From NCBI RefSeq assembly GCF_023701695.1, contig NZ_JAJOZC010000001.1, positions 6,323,894-6,387,893 on the forward strand: a stretch of DNA of 64,000 nt, read 5' to 3'. How positions within the stretch are numbered: the first letter of the stretch is position 1; every line of letters starts with the position of its first letter. Below the pieces are notes generated by a model. The model did no database searches, was not told the origin of the DNA, and worked only from the letters and a program-made list of their open reading frames with translations. This document shows positions 33,275 to 42,139 of this stretch, piece by piece. Both the position numbers and the translations under genes were made by a program. Source of the DNA: Streptomyces sp. RKAG290 (GTDB lineage Bacteria; Actinomycetota; Actinomycetes; Streptomycetales; Streptomycetaceae).

Positions 33275-35776
33275 TCACCGCATCCGGCCCAGGGCGTCCC
33301 GCAGCCGCCGCGCGTCGCGCAGCCGCTTCTCGTACGTCGCCCCGACCGCCAGCAGCAGCATCCCGGCCAGTGCGGGGGCCACCCAGCGCGGCAGCGTACC
33401 GACCACCTGGACCACGTACGGCGCGAGCTCGTGCAACGCGTCCAGTGCCAGCGCCGCACCGCCCAGCATCAGCAGGGCCTGCAGCCGCAACCGCGCGCCC
33501 AGCAGCGTGATCACCAGTGCCGCCGCACCGAGCAGCAGCGGCCGCGGCCAGTGCGGGTCGGCCCAGGCCGCGACGAGCGAGGGAAGCAGGGTCGCCGCCA
33601 GGCCCGCCCCGTACGCGGTCCACGACGAGGCCACCGGATCGCGGCGCCGGCGCAGCACACCGATCACCAGTGCCGGCACGGTCACCGGCAGGGTGTACGC
33701 CTCCGGGGACGACACCCCGGACGCCGACAGCCGGACCCAGGCCGCCAGCACGAACAGCGCCGTCGCCAGGTATCCGGCCACCGGCCGCCGCTCCGGGCGC
33801 AGTGCGGTCCCCGCGGCCAGCACCGCGCACAGGGCCAGCACCAGTGCCAGGAACGGCATGTCGCCCACCGCCATGGCCACGGCCGGCAGGGCCGCCGCAC
33901 CGCCGGTCACCTCTACCGGCAGGGCCACCGCACGCCCCTTCAGCCGGGCACCCAGCACCACCGTCACCGCGGGGACGGCCAGCATCAGCGGAGCCGCCCG
34001 GTGCGCGGCCAGCCCCAGCGACGCACCGAACGCACCGGTCAGCACCACGGCGCAGACCACGGCCGCGCACGCCAGCACCGCCTGCAGGGCCGCCGGCACC
34101 CGCTCCGTCCGCGGTGCCGCGAGCGCGGAAGCGTCCAGCGCCGCCGCAGCCGCCACGCACACCACCAGCAGCGCCCCGAACACCGCGTACGTGGCCGCCT
34201 CCGTGCTCAGGGACAGCAGTGCCACGCCCACCGCGCCCACCGCCCCACACACCGACGCCGTCAGCGCCGTCCCCGTCATCCCGCGGCGCAGGGCGCAGAC
34301 CGCCACCGCGAACGCGCCCGCGACCAGCACCGACTGCAACAGGACGGCCACCGCGTACGAGACATCCAGCGCGGCAGGCAGCACCGCGAGCCCCGCCCAG
34401 CCCAGCACCGCGGCGAGCGCCCCGACAGCACCCCGCGCCGCGCGGCCGGGAGTGAGCACGGAGCCGGCCCGGCGCAGCACGCTCTCCCACGACCGGTAAG
34501 CCACGGCGAGCGCCCCGGCCACGACGAGCAGCACGGCCGGTGCCGACGCCATCTGCGACCACGGCAGCCCCGTCGCACCCAGCGCTCCCCGGGCACCGTC
34601 CCGCGGCGTGCCCGCCCACACCCGGCCCAGCTGCGACACCGGACCCACGAGCGACACCGCGACCGGCGGAAGGGAGAACAGCACCGAACCAGCCGTCACC
34701 ACGCCCGACGCCCACACCACGCCCCGCCCGGCCGGACGCCCCAGCGGAGCCCGTACGCCCGCCAACAGCGCCCCGCCGCACAGCAGATACACCGGCACCA
34801 CCCAGCCGTCGGGCACCCCCGCGACCACCACAGCGGAGACCGCGGCCACGACCGCCAGGCCGGCCACCAGACCACCGGCCGTCGCCGGCCCCGCCGGCGC
34901 CCGCCGGGCACCCGACAACGCGAGCGCGGCGCCCGCCAGCAGCAGCGCGCCCGGGGCCAGCGCGCCCGTCGGCGTGCCGGCCGACAGCGATTGCGCCAGC
35001 GACACCATCAGTCCCGCGCCACCGCTCGCGACGAGCCCGGCGCAGGCCGTGATCCGTACCGCAACTCCCCTGCCCCACAACGCGATCGCACAGTCCAGCG
35101 CGGCCGTCACCAGCAGCGCGCCGGCGAACACCAGGGCATCCGCCCGCTCGGCCCACGCCCACAGCAGCAGCGGCAGCTGTGCGCTGAGCACCGCCGTCGG
35201 CAGCGGCAGCCGCAGCCCGCCGAGCAGCAGACCGTAGGCCGCCCAGAGCACGGCCAGCACCGTCGAAGCGGTTGCCGCGAACCCGAGCCCGCCCGTCTGC
35301 GGGACCGCCACCCGGTGCAGTGCGTAGGCGTCCAGCACCATCAGCACCGACGCGAGCGCCGCGAGCGACTCAGCCGTCGAGGACAGGCCCCGCCGCAGCA
35401 GCACCCCGGGCGCCGCCAGCGTCGCGACCGTGAGGGTGGCCAGGACGGCCGAGCGGCCACCGATCCCCATCTGGCCCCAGCTGACCAGGGTGAACGCGAG
35501 CGCGGCAACCGTCAGCAGCAGTCCGCCGAGGGTGAGCAGCACGTTCTGTGCACCGCGGGTACGGACCGGGGGAGTGGGCGCCGCGAAGGGCGCCGAGGGG
35601 CGGCCCTGCGGCGGGGACCAGGTTCCGGGCGTGGGCGGCTGCAGCACTCCGGGCTGCTGCAGGACGCTCACCAGCCAGGCGCGACGGGTCAGCAGCTGGG
35701 TCCGGCGCAGATCCAGACCGGCGAGCTCACGATCGAGGAGCGCCAATTCCTCGGCGGGCGGCGGCAGATGTTCCAT
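33275..35776 (-). CDS. large polytopic membrane protein, SCO7613 C-terminal-domain type
   Basis: 833 aa with an N-terminal coiled part (MEHLPPPAEELALLDRELA, about 60 residues), a Pro-rich linker and then more than 20 hydrophobic helices. The last cytoplasmic stretch is basic, ATYEKRLRDARRLRDALGRM. This matches the architecture named after SCO7613 in NCBI families, with a zinc-ribbon-like or coil head and a DUF2157-like membrane body. Function is unknown. ATG 35776. It is convergent to the lyase gene (43-nt gap) and divergent from the SRPBCC gene. Confidence 0.72.
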   Translation of the reverse strand: MEHLPPPAEELALLDRELAGLDLRRTQLLTRRAWLVSVLQQPGVLQPPTPGTWSPPQGRPSAPFAAPTPPVRTRGAQNVLLTLGGLLLTVAALAFTLVSWGQMGIGGRSAVLATLTVATLAAPGVLLRRGLSSTAESLAALASVLMVLDAYALHRVAVPQTGGLGFAATASTVLAVLWAAYGLLLGGLRLPLPTAVLSAQLPLLLWAWAERADALVFAGALLVTAALDCAIALWGRGVAVRITACAGLVASGGAGLMVSLAQSLSAGTPTGALAPGALLLAGAALALSGARRAPAGPATAGGLVAGLAVVAAVSAVVVAGVPDGWVVPVYLLCGGALLAGVRAPLGRPAGRGVVWASGVVTAGSVLFSLPPVAVSLVGPVSQLGRVWAGTPRDGARGALGATGLPWSQMASAPAVLLVVAGALAVAYRSWESVLRRAGSVLTPGRAARGAVGALAAVLGWAGLAVLPAALDVSYAVAVLLQSVLVAGAFAVAVCALRRGMTGTALTASVCGAVGAVGVALLSLSTEAATYAVFGALLVVCVAAAAALDASALAAPRTERVPAALQAVLACAAVVCAVVLTGAFGASLGLAAHRAAPLMLAVPAVTVVLGARLKGRAVALPVEVTGGAAALPAVAMAVGDMPFLALVLALCAVLAAGTALRPERRPVAGYLATALFVLAAWVRLSASGVSSPEAYTLPVTVPALVIGVLRRRRDPVASSWTAYGAGLAATLLPSLVAAWADPHWPRPLLLGAAALVITLLGARLRLQALLMLGGAALALDALHELAPYVVQVVGTLPRWVAPALAGMLLLAVGATYEKRLRDARRLRDALGRMR

Positions 35777-35858
35777 GGAGCGAGTGTGGCGGCGGTCACG
35801 CATGCGGACATGCGCACGGATACTCAGATCCCCGGCTGAGTATGCGCATCCTGGACGC

Positions 35859-36305
35859 ATGGACTGGAGTCACTACCGATTCGTGAGCATCTGGGACCTC
35901 TCGGCCCCGCCCGCCGCCGTGTACGAGCTACTGGAACGCGTGGAGCACTACCCGCAGTGGTGGCCGCAGTTCCGCGAGGTCACCCCCGTCGACGACGCCT
36001 CCGGGATCACCCGGATCCGCTCCCTGCTCCCGTACGACCTGGTCATGACGGTCCGCGCACGCCACCGCGATCCGGGCAGCGGGATCCTCGAGGTCACCCT
36101 CACCGGTCACCTGGAGGGCTGGGCCCGCTGGACCGTCACCCCGCACGGGGCCGGGAGCCGTGCCACGTACGAGCAGGAGGTGGACGTGCGCAGGAGGCTG
36201 ATGCGGGTGCTCGCGGTGCCGGGACGCGCCGTGTTCCGGGCTAACCACGCCCTGATGATGCGGGCCGGGCGCCGGGGGCTCGCGGCTCGGCTGGAAGCGG
36301 TTTGA
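35859..36305 (+). CDS. SRPBCC / polyketide cyclase-like START-fold protein
   Basis: 148 aa. The START-like fold is indicated by YRFVSIWDLSAPPAAVYELL, EHYPQWWPQFREV, GSGILEVTLTGHLEGWARW and SRATYEQEVDVRRRL. Such proteins bind hydrophobic ligands in a helix-grip cavity. No catalytic residues can be inferred. ATG 35859 begins right after the divergent promoter of the membrane gene. Its stop codon overlaps the -35 box of the second tRNA-Val. Confidence 0.85.
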   Translation: MDWSHYRFVSIWDLSAPPAAVYELLERVEHYPQWWPQFREVTPVDDASGITRIRSLLPYDLVMTVRARHRDPGSGILEVTLTGHLEGWARWTVTPHGAGSRATYEQEVDVRRRLMRVLAVPGRAVFRANHALMMRAGRRGLAARLEAV

Positions 36306-36331
36306 ACCACACCCGCCGAGCCCTGTATGGT
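36302..36331 (+). promoter_or_regulatory. promoter of the second tRNA-Val(CAC)
   Basis: TTGAAC (36302-36307), 18 nt, TATGGT (36326-36331), 13 nt before the tRNA. The -35 box overlaps the SRPBCC stop codon. Confidence 0.6.
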
Positions 36332-36344
36332 TCAACCCGTTCCC

Positions 36345-36416
36345 GGGCGATTAGCTCAGTGGGAGAGCGCTTCGTTCACACCGAAGAGGTCACTGGTTCG
36401 AACCCAGTATCGCCCA
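36345..36416 (+). tRNA. tRNA-Val(CAC), second copy
   Basis: 72 nt, identical to the copy at 26400 except for one T-loop base (TTCGAAC instead of TTCGAAA). Anticodon loop TTCACAC. CCA not encoded. Confidence 0.95.
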
Positions 36417-36427
36417 CCCCGGGAGAG

Positions 36428-36458
36428 GCCGGTCCGTCAGCAGCACCGACGGACCGGC
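36428..36458 (+). terminator. terminator of the second tRNA-Val(CAC)
   Basis: 11-bp perfect stem (GCCGGTCCGTC / GACGGACCGGC) with a 9-nt loop, 11 nt past the tRNA. It is unrelated in sequence to the terminator of the first copy. Confidence 0.75.
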
Positions 36459-36506
36459 TTCTGCGTGTCCGGGGCCGTCTCCCGCGGCAGCCCCGGTCGC
36501 GCCCGC

Positions 36507-37232
36507 TCACGCCGCGGCGCGCAGCTCCGGGCGCAGCGGCCACGCCGGGTCCACCGTCTCCGGTGTGCCGCTCTTGGTGAACCAGGCCTGCAGCCCGCGG
36601 GCCTGGGCGGCGTGCCAGACCGCCTGCAGCGTGTGCAGCTCCGCCGGGGTCAGCCGTTCCAGCCGGTTGGCGAACCGCCGCCCCACCGCCCTGACCAGCT
36701 CCAGCGAGGCGGCGGCGTCGGCGGCCGCGTCATGTGCCCCGTCCAGCACCACCCCGTACAGCTCGCACAGATCCGTGAGCGTGCGCCGGCCCTTGCGGTA
36801 GCGGTCCAGGTGCTTGTCGAGCACCCGCGGATCCAGCACGCGCAGCGGCGCGCTCTCCAGGTAGCCGGCCAGCGACGACGCCCGGTGCCGCTTCAGCTCC
36901 CGGTCGAGCAGCGTCAGATCGAACGGTGCGTTCATCACCACCAGCGGCCGGCCGGCCGCACTCTGCTCGGCCAGTGCCCGGGCTATCTCCTCCACCACCG
37001 GCGCCGGCCACCGCCCGTTGCGCTGGAGGTGGTCGTCGGTCAGACCGTGGATCTCGGTGGCCCCCAAGGGCACCGGCACCCCCGGATTCACCAGCCAGCG
37101 GGTGACGCGCATCCGCCCGCCCGCACTGTCCTGGACGACGAGGGCGGCCGAAACGATCCGGTCCTCCTCGACGTCAACGCCTGTCGTCTCGGTGTCGAAT
37201 GCGGCCAGCGGCCCTTCGTACCAATGAGTCAT
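36507..37232 (-). CDS. DnaQ-like 3'-5' exonuclease (DEDDh)
   Basis: 241 aa with the full DEDDh set: AFDTETTGVD (Exo I, near residue 12), MNAPFDLTLLDRELK (Exo II, N-A-P-F-D), and GAHDAAADAAASLEL (Exo III, H..D). This is the fold of DNA polymerase III epsilon and of RNase T-like enzymes. In Streptomyces such stand-alone proteins are annotated as 3'-5' exonucleases, probably in repair or nucleic-acid turnover. The C-terminal region (LHTLQAVWHAAQARGLQAWF) is specific to this subfamily. ATG 37232. Divergent from the DUF4365 gene. Confidence 0.92.
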   Translation of the reverse strand: MTHWYEGPLAAFDTETTGVDVEEDRIVSAALVVQDSAGGRMRVTRWLVNPGVPVPLGATEIHGLTDDHLQRNGRWPAPVVEEIARALAEQSAAGRPLVVMNAPFDLTLLDRELKRHRASSLAGYLESAPLRVLDPRVLDKHLDRYRKGRRTLTDLCELYGVVLDGAHDAAADAAASLELVRAVGRRFANRLERLTPAELHTLQAVWHAAQARGLQAWFTKSGTPETVDPAWPLRPELRAAA

Positions 37233-37422
37233 CCCCGAACTCCTCGCGCCCGAGCGGCAGATGGTGTGATTTCTCTGCCCGGTTCGGTAATACCCGCACC
37301 CTTTGCCTGATACGCCGTTTGCGGGCGGCTCTCTGCGGTGACAACACAGGTGACGGGGAAGGAAGTTGCTACCGCCTCCGCGTCGACAACCCATCGGCAC
37401 AGCCCGGAAGGCACACGGAGCC

Positions 37423-37989
37423 ATGGCGCTCGCGCAGCCCGACCCGAGTGGGCTGCTGCCCCAGCGGATCGCACCGCTGCGCGGCGCACTCGCCACCACC
37501 GCCTGCATGGAGACCCTCCAGGTGGGCTACCTGCACGCGGTCGCGGCCGCGGCGGGGTGTTCCCTGTCGCAGCCCTTCCCCGACAACGGCATCGACTGGC
37601 ATGTCAGCCACGGCGCCCCGGGCCACGTCGTCGACGACGAGGTGACCATCAAGGTCCAGCTGAAATGCACCTACCAGATACCGGCCCGCCCACCCGGCGC
37701 GACGTTCGCCTTCACGCTCGACAACGCACACCTCGTGAAGCTCGCCCGGACGCCCGTGTCGGTGCACAAGATCCTGGTCGTGATGCTCGTGCCCCGCAGC
37801 CAGGACGACTGGCTGCGCGCCGGACACGACCGCCTCGACCTGCGGCACTGCTGTTACTGGACCAATCTGGCCGGCCACGCGGTGACCGGCCGGCACCGGA
37901 CCACCGTGCGGATCCCGACCTCGCGCATCTTCGACGACCGAGCGCTCTGCGAGATCATGACCCGTGTCGGGGCGGGAGGGAGACCCTGA
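37423..37989 (+). CDS. DUF4365 protein, PD-(D/E)XK nuclease-like
   Basis: 188 aa. Residues 25-85 have the pattern of a restriction-endonuclease-like fold: a conserved Glu (Glu30) in the first helix, GIDWHV with Asp58, then VTIKVQLKCT with Q79-x-K81 (the D...Q-x-K version of PD-(D/E)XK). The second half (VSVHKILVVMLVPRSQDDWLR, LRHCCYWTNLAG) matches the DUF4365 family. Function unknown; DNA cleavage is a prediction. ATG 37423 follows ACGGAG. Its stop overlaps the start of the 421-aa gene by 1 nt (TGATG), which implies co-translation. Confidence 0.82.
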   Translation: MALAQPDPSGLLPQRIAPLRGALATTACMETLQVGYLHAVAAAAGCSLSQPFPDNGIDWHVSHGAPGHVVDDEVTIKVQLKCTYQIPARPPGATFAFTLDNAHLVKLARTPVSVHKILVVMLVPRSQDDWLRAGHDRLDLRHCCYWTNLAGHAVTGRHRTTVRIPTSRIFDDRALCEIMTRVGAGGRP

Positions 37990-39254
37990 TGCACCGGCCG
38001 ATGGACGAGTCCGTCAACGAAGCGATCCCGTCAGTCGTACGACCCCACCCCACCGAACCCGCCGGGCCCTGGCCCGCCGGCTCGCCGTCGGGCGGCAGCC
38101 TTCCCGACCCGGCCCGGGTCGATCCCGCGGTGCTCGCCGCCCTGCTCGCACGGCACGGCTGGCGGCGGCGCGGCGGGGCCGCCGGACGCTACAGCCGCTG
38201 GACCCCGCCAGGACCGCCCGGTGGCCCCACCAGCCTGCTCGTCCCCGACACCCGTGCCTTTCCCGACAGCGAGGACCTGCTGGGGGAGGCCCTGACCGCA
38301 CTGGCCCGCAGCGCGGCCCCCTCCGCCCGCGACATCCTGGTCTCCCTCGCCGTCCCCAGCGATGAGATCCGCTGGTGGCGCGAGGCCCCCGAACCGGCTG
38401 CCGGGACCGCCGGCGCGGCCAGCTGGACCGGAGCGGAACAGCTGCACGGCGCGGCCCGCCAGATGCTGCTCGCCGGCGCCCTGGCCGTCCGCGGCCGGGC
38501 CGGGTACCACGGCGCGCGCCACCGCCGGCGGGCCCTCGCGGCGCTCGGCTCCGTCCTCGTCGGACCCGCACCGGGCGGCCGCGACCTCACCGCGTTCGTC
38601 CCCGTCGAGGCCGGCCGCCCCGTCGCGGTACGGCTCCACCACGCCCTGCACGCGACCCGGGAGGCCGTCGACTACCAGCGGGCCACCGGCCGGATGGATG
38701 CCTTCGACAGCGCCGTCGAGGCCGGTGTCAGCCGCGAACTGACGGAGGCCGTCGTCGCCCTCGTCCGCGGTTCGGAGGGCGCCGGGATCGCACTGGAGTG
38801 GGCGCCCGCCGCGGGCACCCCCGACGGCTGCCCGGCCCGCCCCGAACCGGTCGAGTTCTCCCCGGGCGACCTGCCCGCACTGCGCGGCGCGGGCGCCCGC
38901 TACCTCCGGGACGAACCCGCGGTGACGGTACGGATCACCGGCGCCGTCGTACGCATGCGGCGCTCGGGACCGCGCGGAGCCGGCATCGTGCGGCTGCGGG
39001 TGCTGGCCGGCGCCGAGGTCCCGCACGTACGGATGGAGCTCGACGAGGAGGCGTACCGGATCGCGGGCCACGCCCACCTGGTGGGGCTGCCGGTGCGGGT
39101 GGAGGGCAGGCTGGAGAGCCGGGGCGGTTTCCGGCGCCTGAGCAGTGCCTCGCAGGTGGTCCCGGTACAGGTCGACGAGGCGGAGCGGGACCGGCTGATG
39201 AAGTCGCTCCAGGAGAACGTCGACTATTTCGAGGAGGCCTGCACCGGCGAATAG
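37989..39254 (+). CDS. 421-aa conserved actinomycete protein of unknown function, coupled to DUF4365
   Basis: ATG 37989 overlaps the DUF4365 stop by 1 nt. An N-terminal Pro-rich stretch (to about residue 45) is followed by an alpha/beta domain (AALLARHGWRRRGGAAGRY, TSLLVPDTRAFPDSEDLLG, about 50-130) and a helical part (GAEQLHGAARQMLLAGALAV, HHALHATREAVDY). A C-terminal beta-barrel-like domain (about 310-400, VTVRITGAVVRMRRS, VRMELDEEAYRIAGHAH, GLPVRVEGRLESRGGFRRL) is OB-fold-like and might bind nucleic acid. No family name recognised. The coupling suggests a partnership with the DUF4365 protein. The alternative start at 38001 cannot be excluded. Confidence 0.75.
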   Translation: MHRPMDESVNEAIPSVVRPHPTEPAGPWPAGSPSGGSLPDPARVDPAVLAALLARHGWRRRGGAAGRYSRWTPPGPPGGPTSLLVPDTRAFPDSEDLLGEALTALARSAAPSARDILVSLAVPSDEIRWWREAPEPAAGTAGAASWTGAEQLHGAARQMLLAGALAVRGRAGYHGARHRRRALAALGSVLVGPAPGGRDLTAFVPVEAGRPVAVRLHHALHATREAVDYQRATGRMDAFDSAVEAGVSRELTEAVVALVRGSEGAGIALEWAPAAGTPDGCPARPEPVEFSPGDLPALRGAGARYLRDEPAVTVRITGAVVRMRRSGPRGAGIVRLRVLAGAEVPHVRMELDEEAYRIAGHAHLVGLPVRVEGRLESRGGFRRLSSASQVVPVQVDEAERDRLMKSLQENVDYFEEACTGE

Positions 39255-39392
39255 CGGGGGCGGAAGCCGCCGGGACCCCGCCTCCTCTCGCGGGCCTTCC
39301 CCGGCCCTTTCGCTAAGGGGCCGTCGGCTCGGTACGATTCCTCTTGCGTGCGCAGGAGGAATGCGCCGCGCCCCCTGAGTCAGGAGAGACCG

Positions 39393-41369
39393 GTGTCAGA
39401 CGTCCGCGTGACCGTCCAACGCGATTCCGAGCGGGAAGAGCGCGTGGTGACGACGGGCACTACGGCAGCCGAGCTCTTCCCCGGCGAGCGCACCGTCGTC
39501 GCCGCCCGCATCGACGGTGAACTGAAGGACCTCGCGTACGTGCTCGCCGACGGGGAGAGTGTCGAGCCCGTCCTGATCTCGTCCGAGGACGGCCTGAACA
39601 TCCTGCGCCACTCCACCGCGCACGTCATGGCGCAGGCCGTGCAGGAGCTCCACCCCGAGGCCAAGCTGGGCATCGGCCCGCCGGTCAAGGACGGCTTCTA
39701 CTACGACTTCGACGTCGAGAAGCCGTTCACGCCCGAGGACCTCAAGGCCATCGAGAAGAAGATGCAGGAGATCCAGAAGCGGGGGCAGAGGTTCTCCCGC
39801 CGGGTCGTGACGGACGAGGCGGCCCGCGAGGAGCTCGCCGACGAGCCGTACAAGCTGGAGCTCATCGGCATCAAGGGCGCCGCCTCCTCGGACGACGGCG
39901 CGGACGTCGAGGTGGGCGGCGGCGAGCTGACCATCTACGACAACCTCGACCCGAAGACCGGCGAGCTGTGCTGGAAGGACCTCTGCCGGGGCCCGCACCT
40001 GCCGACCACCCGCCTCATCCCCGCGTTCAAGCTGATGCGCAACGCCGCCGCGTACTGGCGCGGCAGCGAGAAGAACCCGATGCTGCAGCGCATCTACGGC
40101 ACCGCGTGGCCGACCAAGGACGAGCTCAAGGCGCACCTGGAGTTCCTGGAGGAGGCCGCCAAGCGCGACCACCGCAAGCTCGGCAGCGAGCTGGACCTCT
40201 TCTCCTTCCCGGACGAGATCGGCCCCGGCCTCGCCGTCTTCCACCCCAAGGGCGGCATCATCCGCCGGGCCATGGAGGACTACTCGCGCCGGCGTCACGA
40301 GGAGGAGGGCTACGAGTTCGTCTACAGCCCCCACGCCACCAAGGGCAAGCTCTTCGAGAAGTCCGGCCACCTGGACTGGTACGCCGACGGCATGTACCCG
40401 CCCATGCAGCTCGACGACGGGGTGGACTACTACCTCAAGCCGATGAACTGCCCCATGCACAACCTGATCTTCGACGCCCGGGGCCGCTCGTACCGTGAAC
40501 TGCCGCTGCGCCTCTTCGAGTTCGGCACGGTGTACCGGTACGAGAAGTCGGGCGTCGTGCACGGCCTCACCCGCTCGCGCGGATTCACGCAGGACGACGC
40601 GCACATCTACTGCACCAAGGAGCAGATGGCGCAGGAGCTGGACCGGACACTCACCTTCGTCCTCAACCTGCTGCGCGACTACGGGCTGACCGACTTCTAC
40701 CTGGAGCTCTCCACCAAGGACCCGGAGAAGTTCGTCGGCTCGGACGAGGTCTGGGAGGAGGCCACGGAGACGCTGCGCCTGGTCGCCGAGAAGCAGGGCC
40801 TGCCGCTGGTCCCGGACCCGGGCGGCGCCGCGTTCTACGGCCCGAAGATCTCCGTGCAGTGCAAGGACGCCATCGGCCGCACCTGGCAGATGTCGACCGT
40901 GCAGCTCGACTTCAACCTGCCGGAGCGCTTCGACCTGGAGTACACCGGCCCCGACGGCACCAAGCAGCGCCCGGTCATGATCCACCGCGCCCTGTTCGGT
41001 TCCATCGAGCGCTTCTTCGCGGTGCTCCTGGAGCACTACGCGGGTGCGTTCCCGGTGTGGCTGGCCCCGGTCCAGGCGGTCGGCATCCCGATCGGCGACG
41101 CGCACATCCCCTACCTCCAGGAGTTCGCCGCCAAGGCCCGCAAGCAGGGGCTGCGGGTCGACGTGGACGCCTCCTCGGACCGGATGCAGAAGAAGATCCG
41201 CAACCAGCAGCGCGCCAAGGTGCCCTTCATGATCATCGCGGGCGACGAGGACATGGCCAACGGCGCCGTCTCCTTCCGCTACCGCGACGGGTCGCAGGAG
41301 AACGGCGTCCCGGTCGAGGACGCCCTCGCCAAGATCGCGAAGGCCGTCGCGGACCGCGTCCAGGTCTGA
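39393..41369 (+). CDS. thrS: threonyl-tRNA synthetase
   Basis: 658 aa, the standard class II ThrRS. It has a TGS domain (residues 1 to about 65, TTAAELFPGERTVVAARIDG), a HxxxH editing domain (HSTAHVMAQAVQELHP, residues about 75-225), a catalytic core with motif 1/2 regions, the zinc Cys of MNCPMHNL, GFTQDDAHIYC, and the anticodon-binding domain from about residue 545 (LAPVQAVGIPIGDAHI). GTG 39393 was chosen because the TGS domain begins there (VSDVRVTVQ) behind CAGGAGAG. Only a weak TACGAT box (39333) is seen upstream. No T-box. Confidence 0.97.
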   Translation: MSDVRVTVQRDSEREERVVTTGTTAAELFPGERTVVAARIDGELKDLAYVLADGESVEPVLISSEDGLNILRHSTAHVMAQAVQELHPEAKLGIGPPVKDGFYYDFDVEKPFTPEDLKAIEKKMQEIQKRGQRFSRRVVTDEAAREELADEPYKLELIGIKGAASSDDGADVEVGGGELTIYDNLDPKTGELCWKDLCRGPHLPTTRLIPAFKLMRNAAAYWRGSEKNPMLQRIYGTAWPTKDELKAHLEFLEEAAKRDHRKLGSELDLFSFPDEIGPGLAVFHPKGGIIRRAMEDYSRRRHEEEGYEFVYSPHATKGKLFEKSGHLDWYADGMYPPMQLDDGVDYYLKPMNCPMHNLIFDARGRSYRELPLRLFEFGTVYRYEKSGVVHGLTRSRGFTQDDAHIYCTKEQMAQELDRTLTFVLNLLRDYGLTDFYLELSTKDPEKFVGSDEVWEEATETLRLVAEKQGLPLVPDPGGAAFYGPKISVQCKDAIGRTWQMSTVQLDFNLPERFDLEYTGPDGTKQRPVMIHRALFGSIERFFAVLLEHYAGAFPVWLAPVQAVGIPIGDAHIPYLQEFAAKARKQGLRVDVDASSDRMQKKIRNQQRAKVPFMIIAGDEDMANGAVSFRYRDGSQENGVPVEDALAKIAKAVADRVQV

Positions 41370-41383
41370 TCGGCAACGAGTAC

Positions 41384-41417
41384 GGGCCCCCGCCGAGCTA
41401 CCCGCTCGCCGGGGCCC
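41384..41417. terminator. bidirectional hairpin between thrS and the convergent channel gene
   Basis: Imperfect 14-15 bp stem (GGGCCCCCGCCGAGC / GCTCGCCGGGGCCC) with a 5-nt loop. It begins 15 nt after the thrS stop and includes the last codons of the channel gene. Confidence 0.6.
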
Positions 41418-42073
41418 CTTCTCGTCCTCCCGCCGGAACTCCTGGATCAGCCACGACGAGAACGAACCCGTCACCGCCCCCAGCAGTGCCAGCCCGCAGG
41501 CCATCAGGAACGCCGCGACGAGCCGGCCGCCCGGCGTCACCGGTACGGCATCCCCGTACCCCACCGTCGTGAGCGTCGCGCACGCCCACCAGACCGCGTC
41601 GCCGAAGGTCCGGATCGAGGCACCCGGGGCGTCGTGCTCCAGGTGGTAGACGGCGAGGGCGGCCGAGACGCCGAGCAGCACGGACGTCATGCCCGCGTAG
41701 GAGATCACGCGCGCGTACAGGCTCAGCCGGGGCTCGTCGCGGCGCTTCTGGACGGCCGAGTACACCTTGACCATGCGCAGCGGCCGCAGCAGCGGCAGCA
41801 CGAGCACCACCGTGTCCAGCCAGTGCCGCCGGACGAAGCGGTGGCCGAGACCGCTGAGCCGGATCCGCACGGCGTAGTCGATGACGAAGAGCAGCCAGGT
41901 GGCACACACCAGGGCGAGAGCGAGGTCGCGCCAGCGCCCGGCGTCGTGCGGGACGAGGACGCGGGCCGCGTAGCCGAGCAGGAACAGCAGCGAGGCGACG
42001 AAGAGCGGCGCCTCGGCGCGCTGCTCCCATCGGGTCAGAGCGGGAGGGACTGGGCCGTGGTGCGGTCGCTCAT
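41398..42073 (-). CDS. voltage-gated-type potassium channel, frameshifted
   Basis: About 225 aa. An S1-S4-like block (PLFVASLLFLLGYAARVLVP, LALALVCATWLLFVIDYAV, Arg-rich LLRPLRMVKVYSAVQKRR) is followed by a pore helix and selectivity filter TLTTVGYGDAVPVTPGGR and a final helix (VAAFLMACGLALLGAVTGS). This is the Kv-like ion channel architecture. Two apparent base losses are needed for a sensible frame. One near 42042-42044 joins the ATG-led N-terminus (MSDRTTAQSLP) to LTRWEQRAE. The other, near 41411-41417, brings a TAG stop at 41398. Otherwise the frame would run on antisense through thrS. Confidence 0.78.
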
Positions 42074-42139
42074 CGGCCAAGCATCGCGGTGCGGGAACGG
42101 GTCGGGCCCCGGCGACACGCTCGGCACGGGGGAAGCAAT

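Noticed and set aside
30454..33459. Long open frame on the minus strand across the YetA-like gene
   Set aside because: It is antisense to a gene with a Tat signal and family motifs. High G+C DNA gives long shadow frames, and its composition (Gly, Val, Ala, Glu, Leu) is typical of one.
39396..42073. Nearly 1000-residue minus-strand frame extending the channel through thrS
   Set aside because: The part over thrS is antisense to conserved ThrRS and has no domain. One base loss near 41411 ends the channel in a TAG at the terminator.
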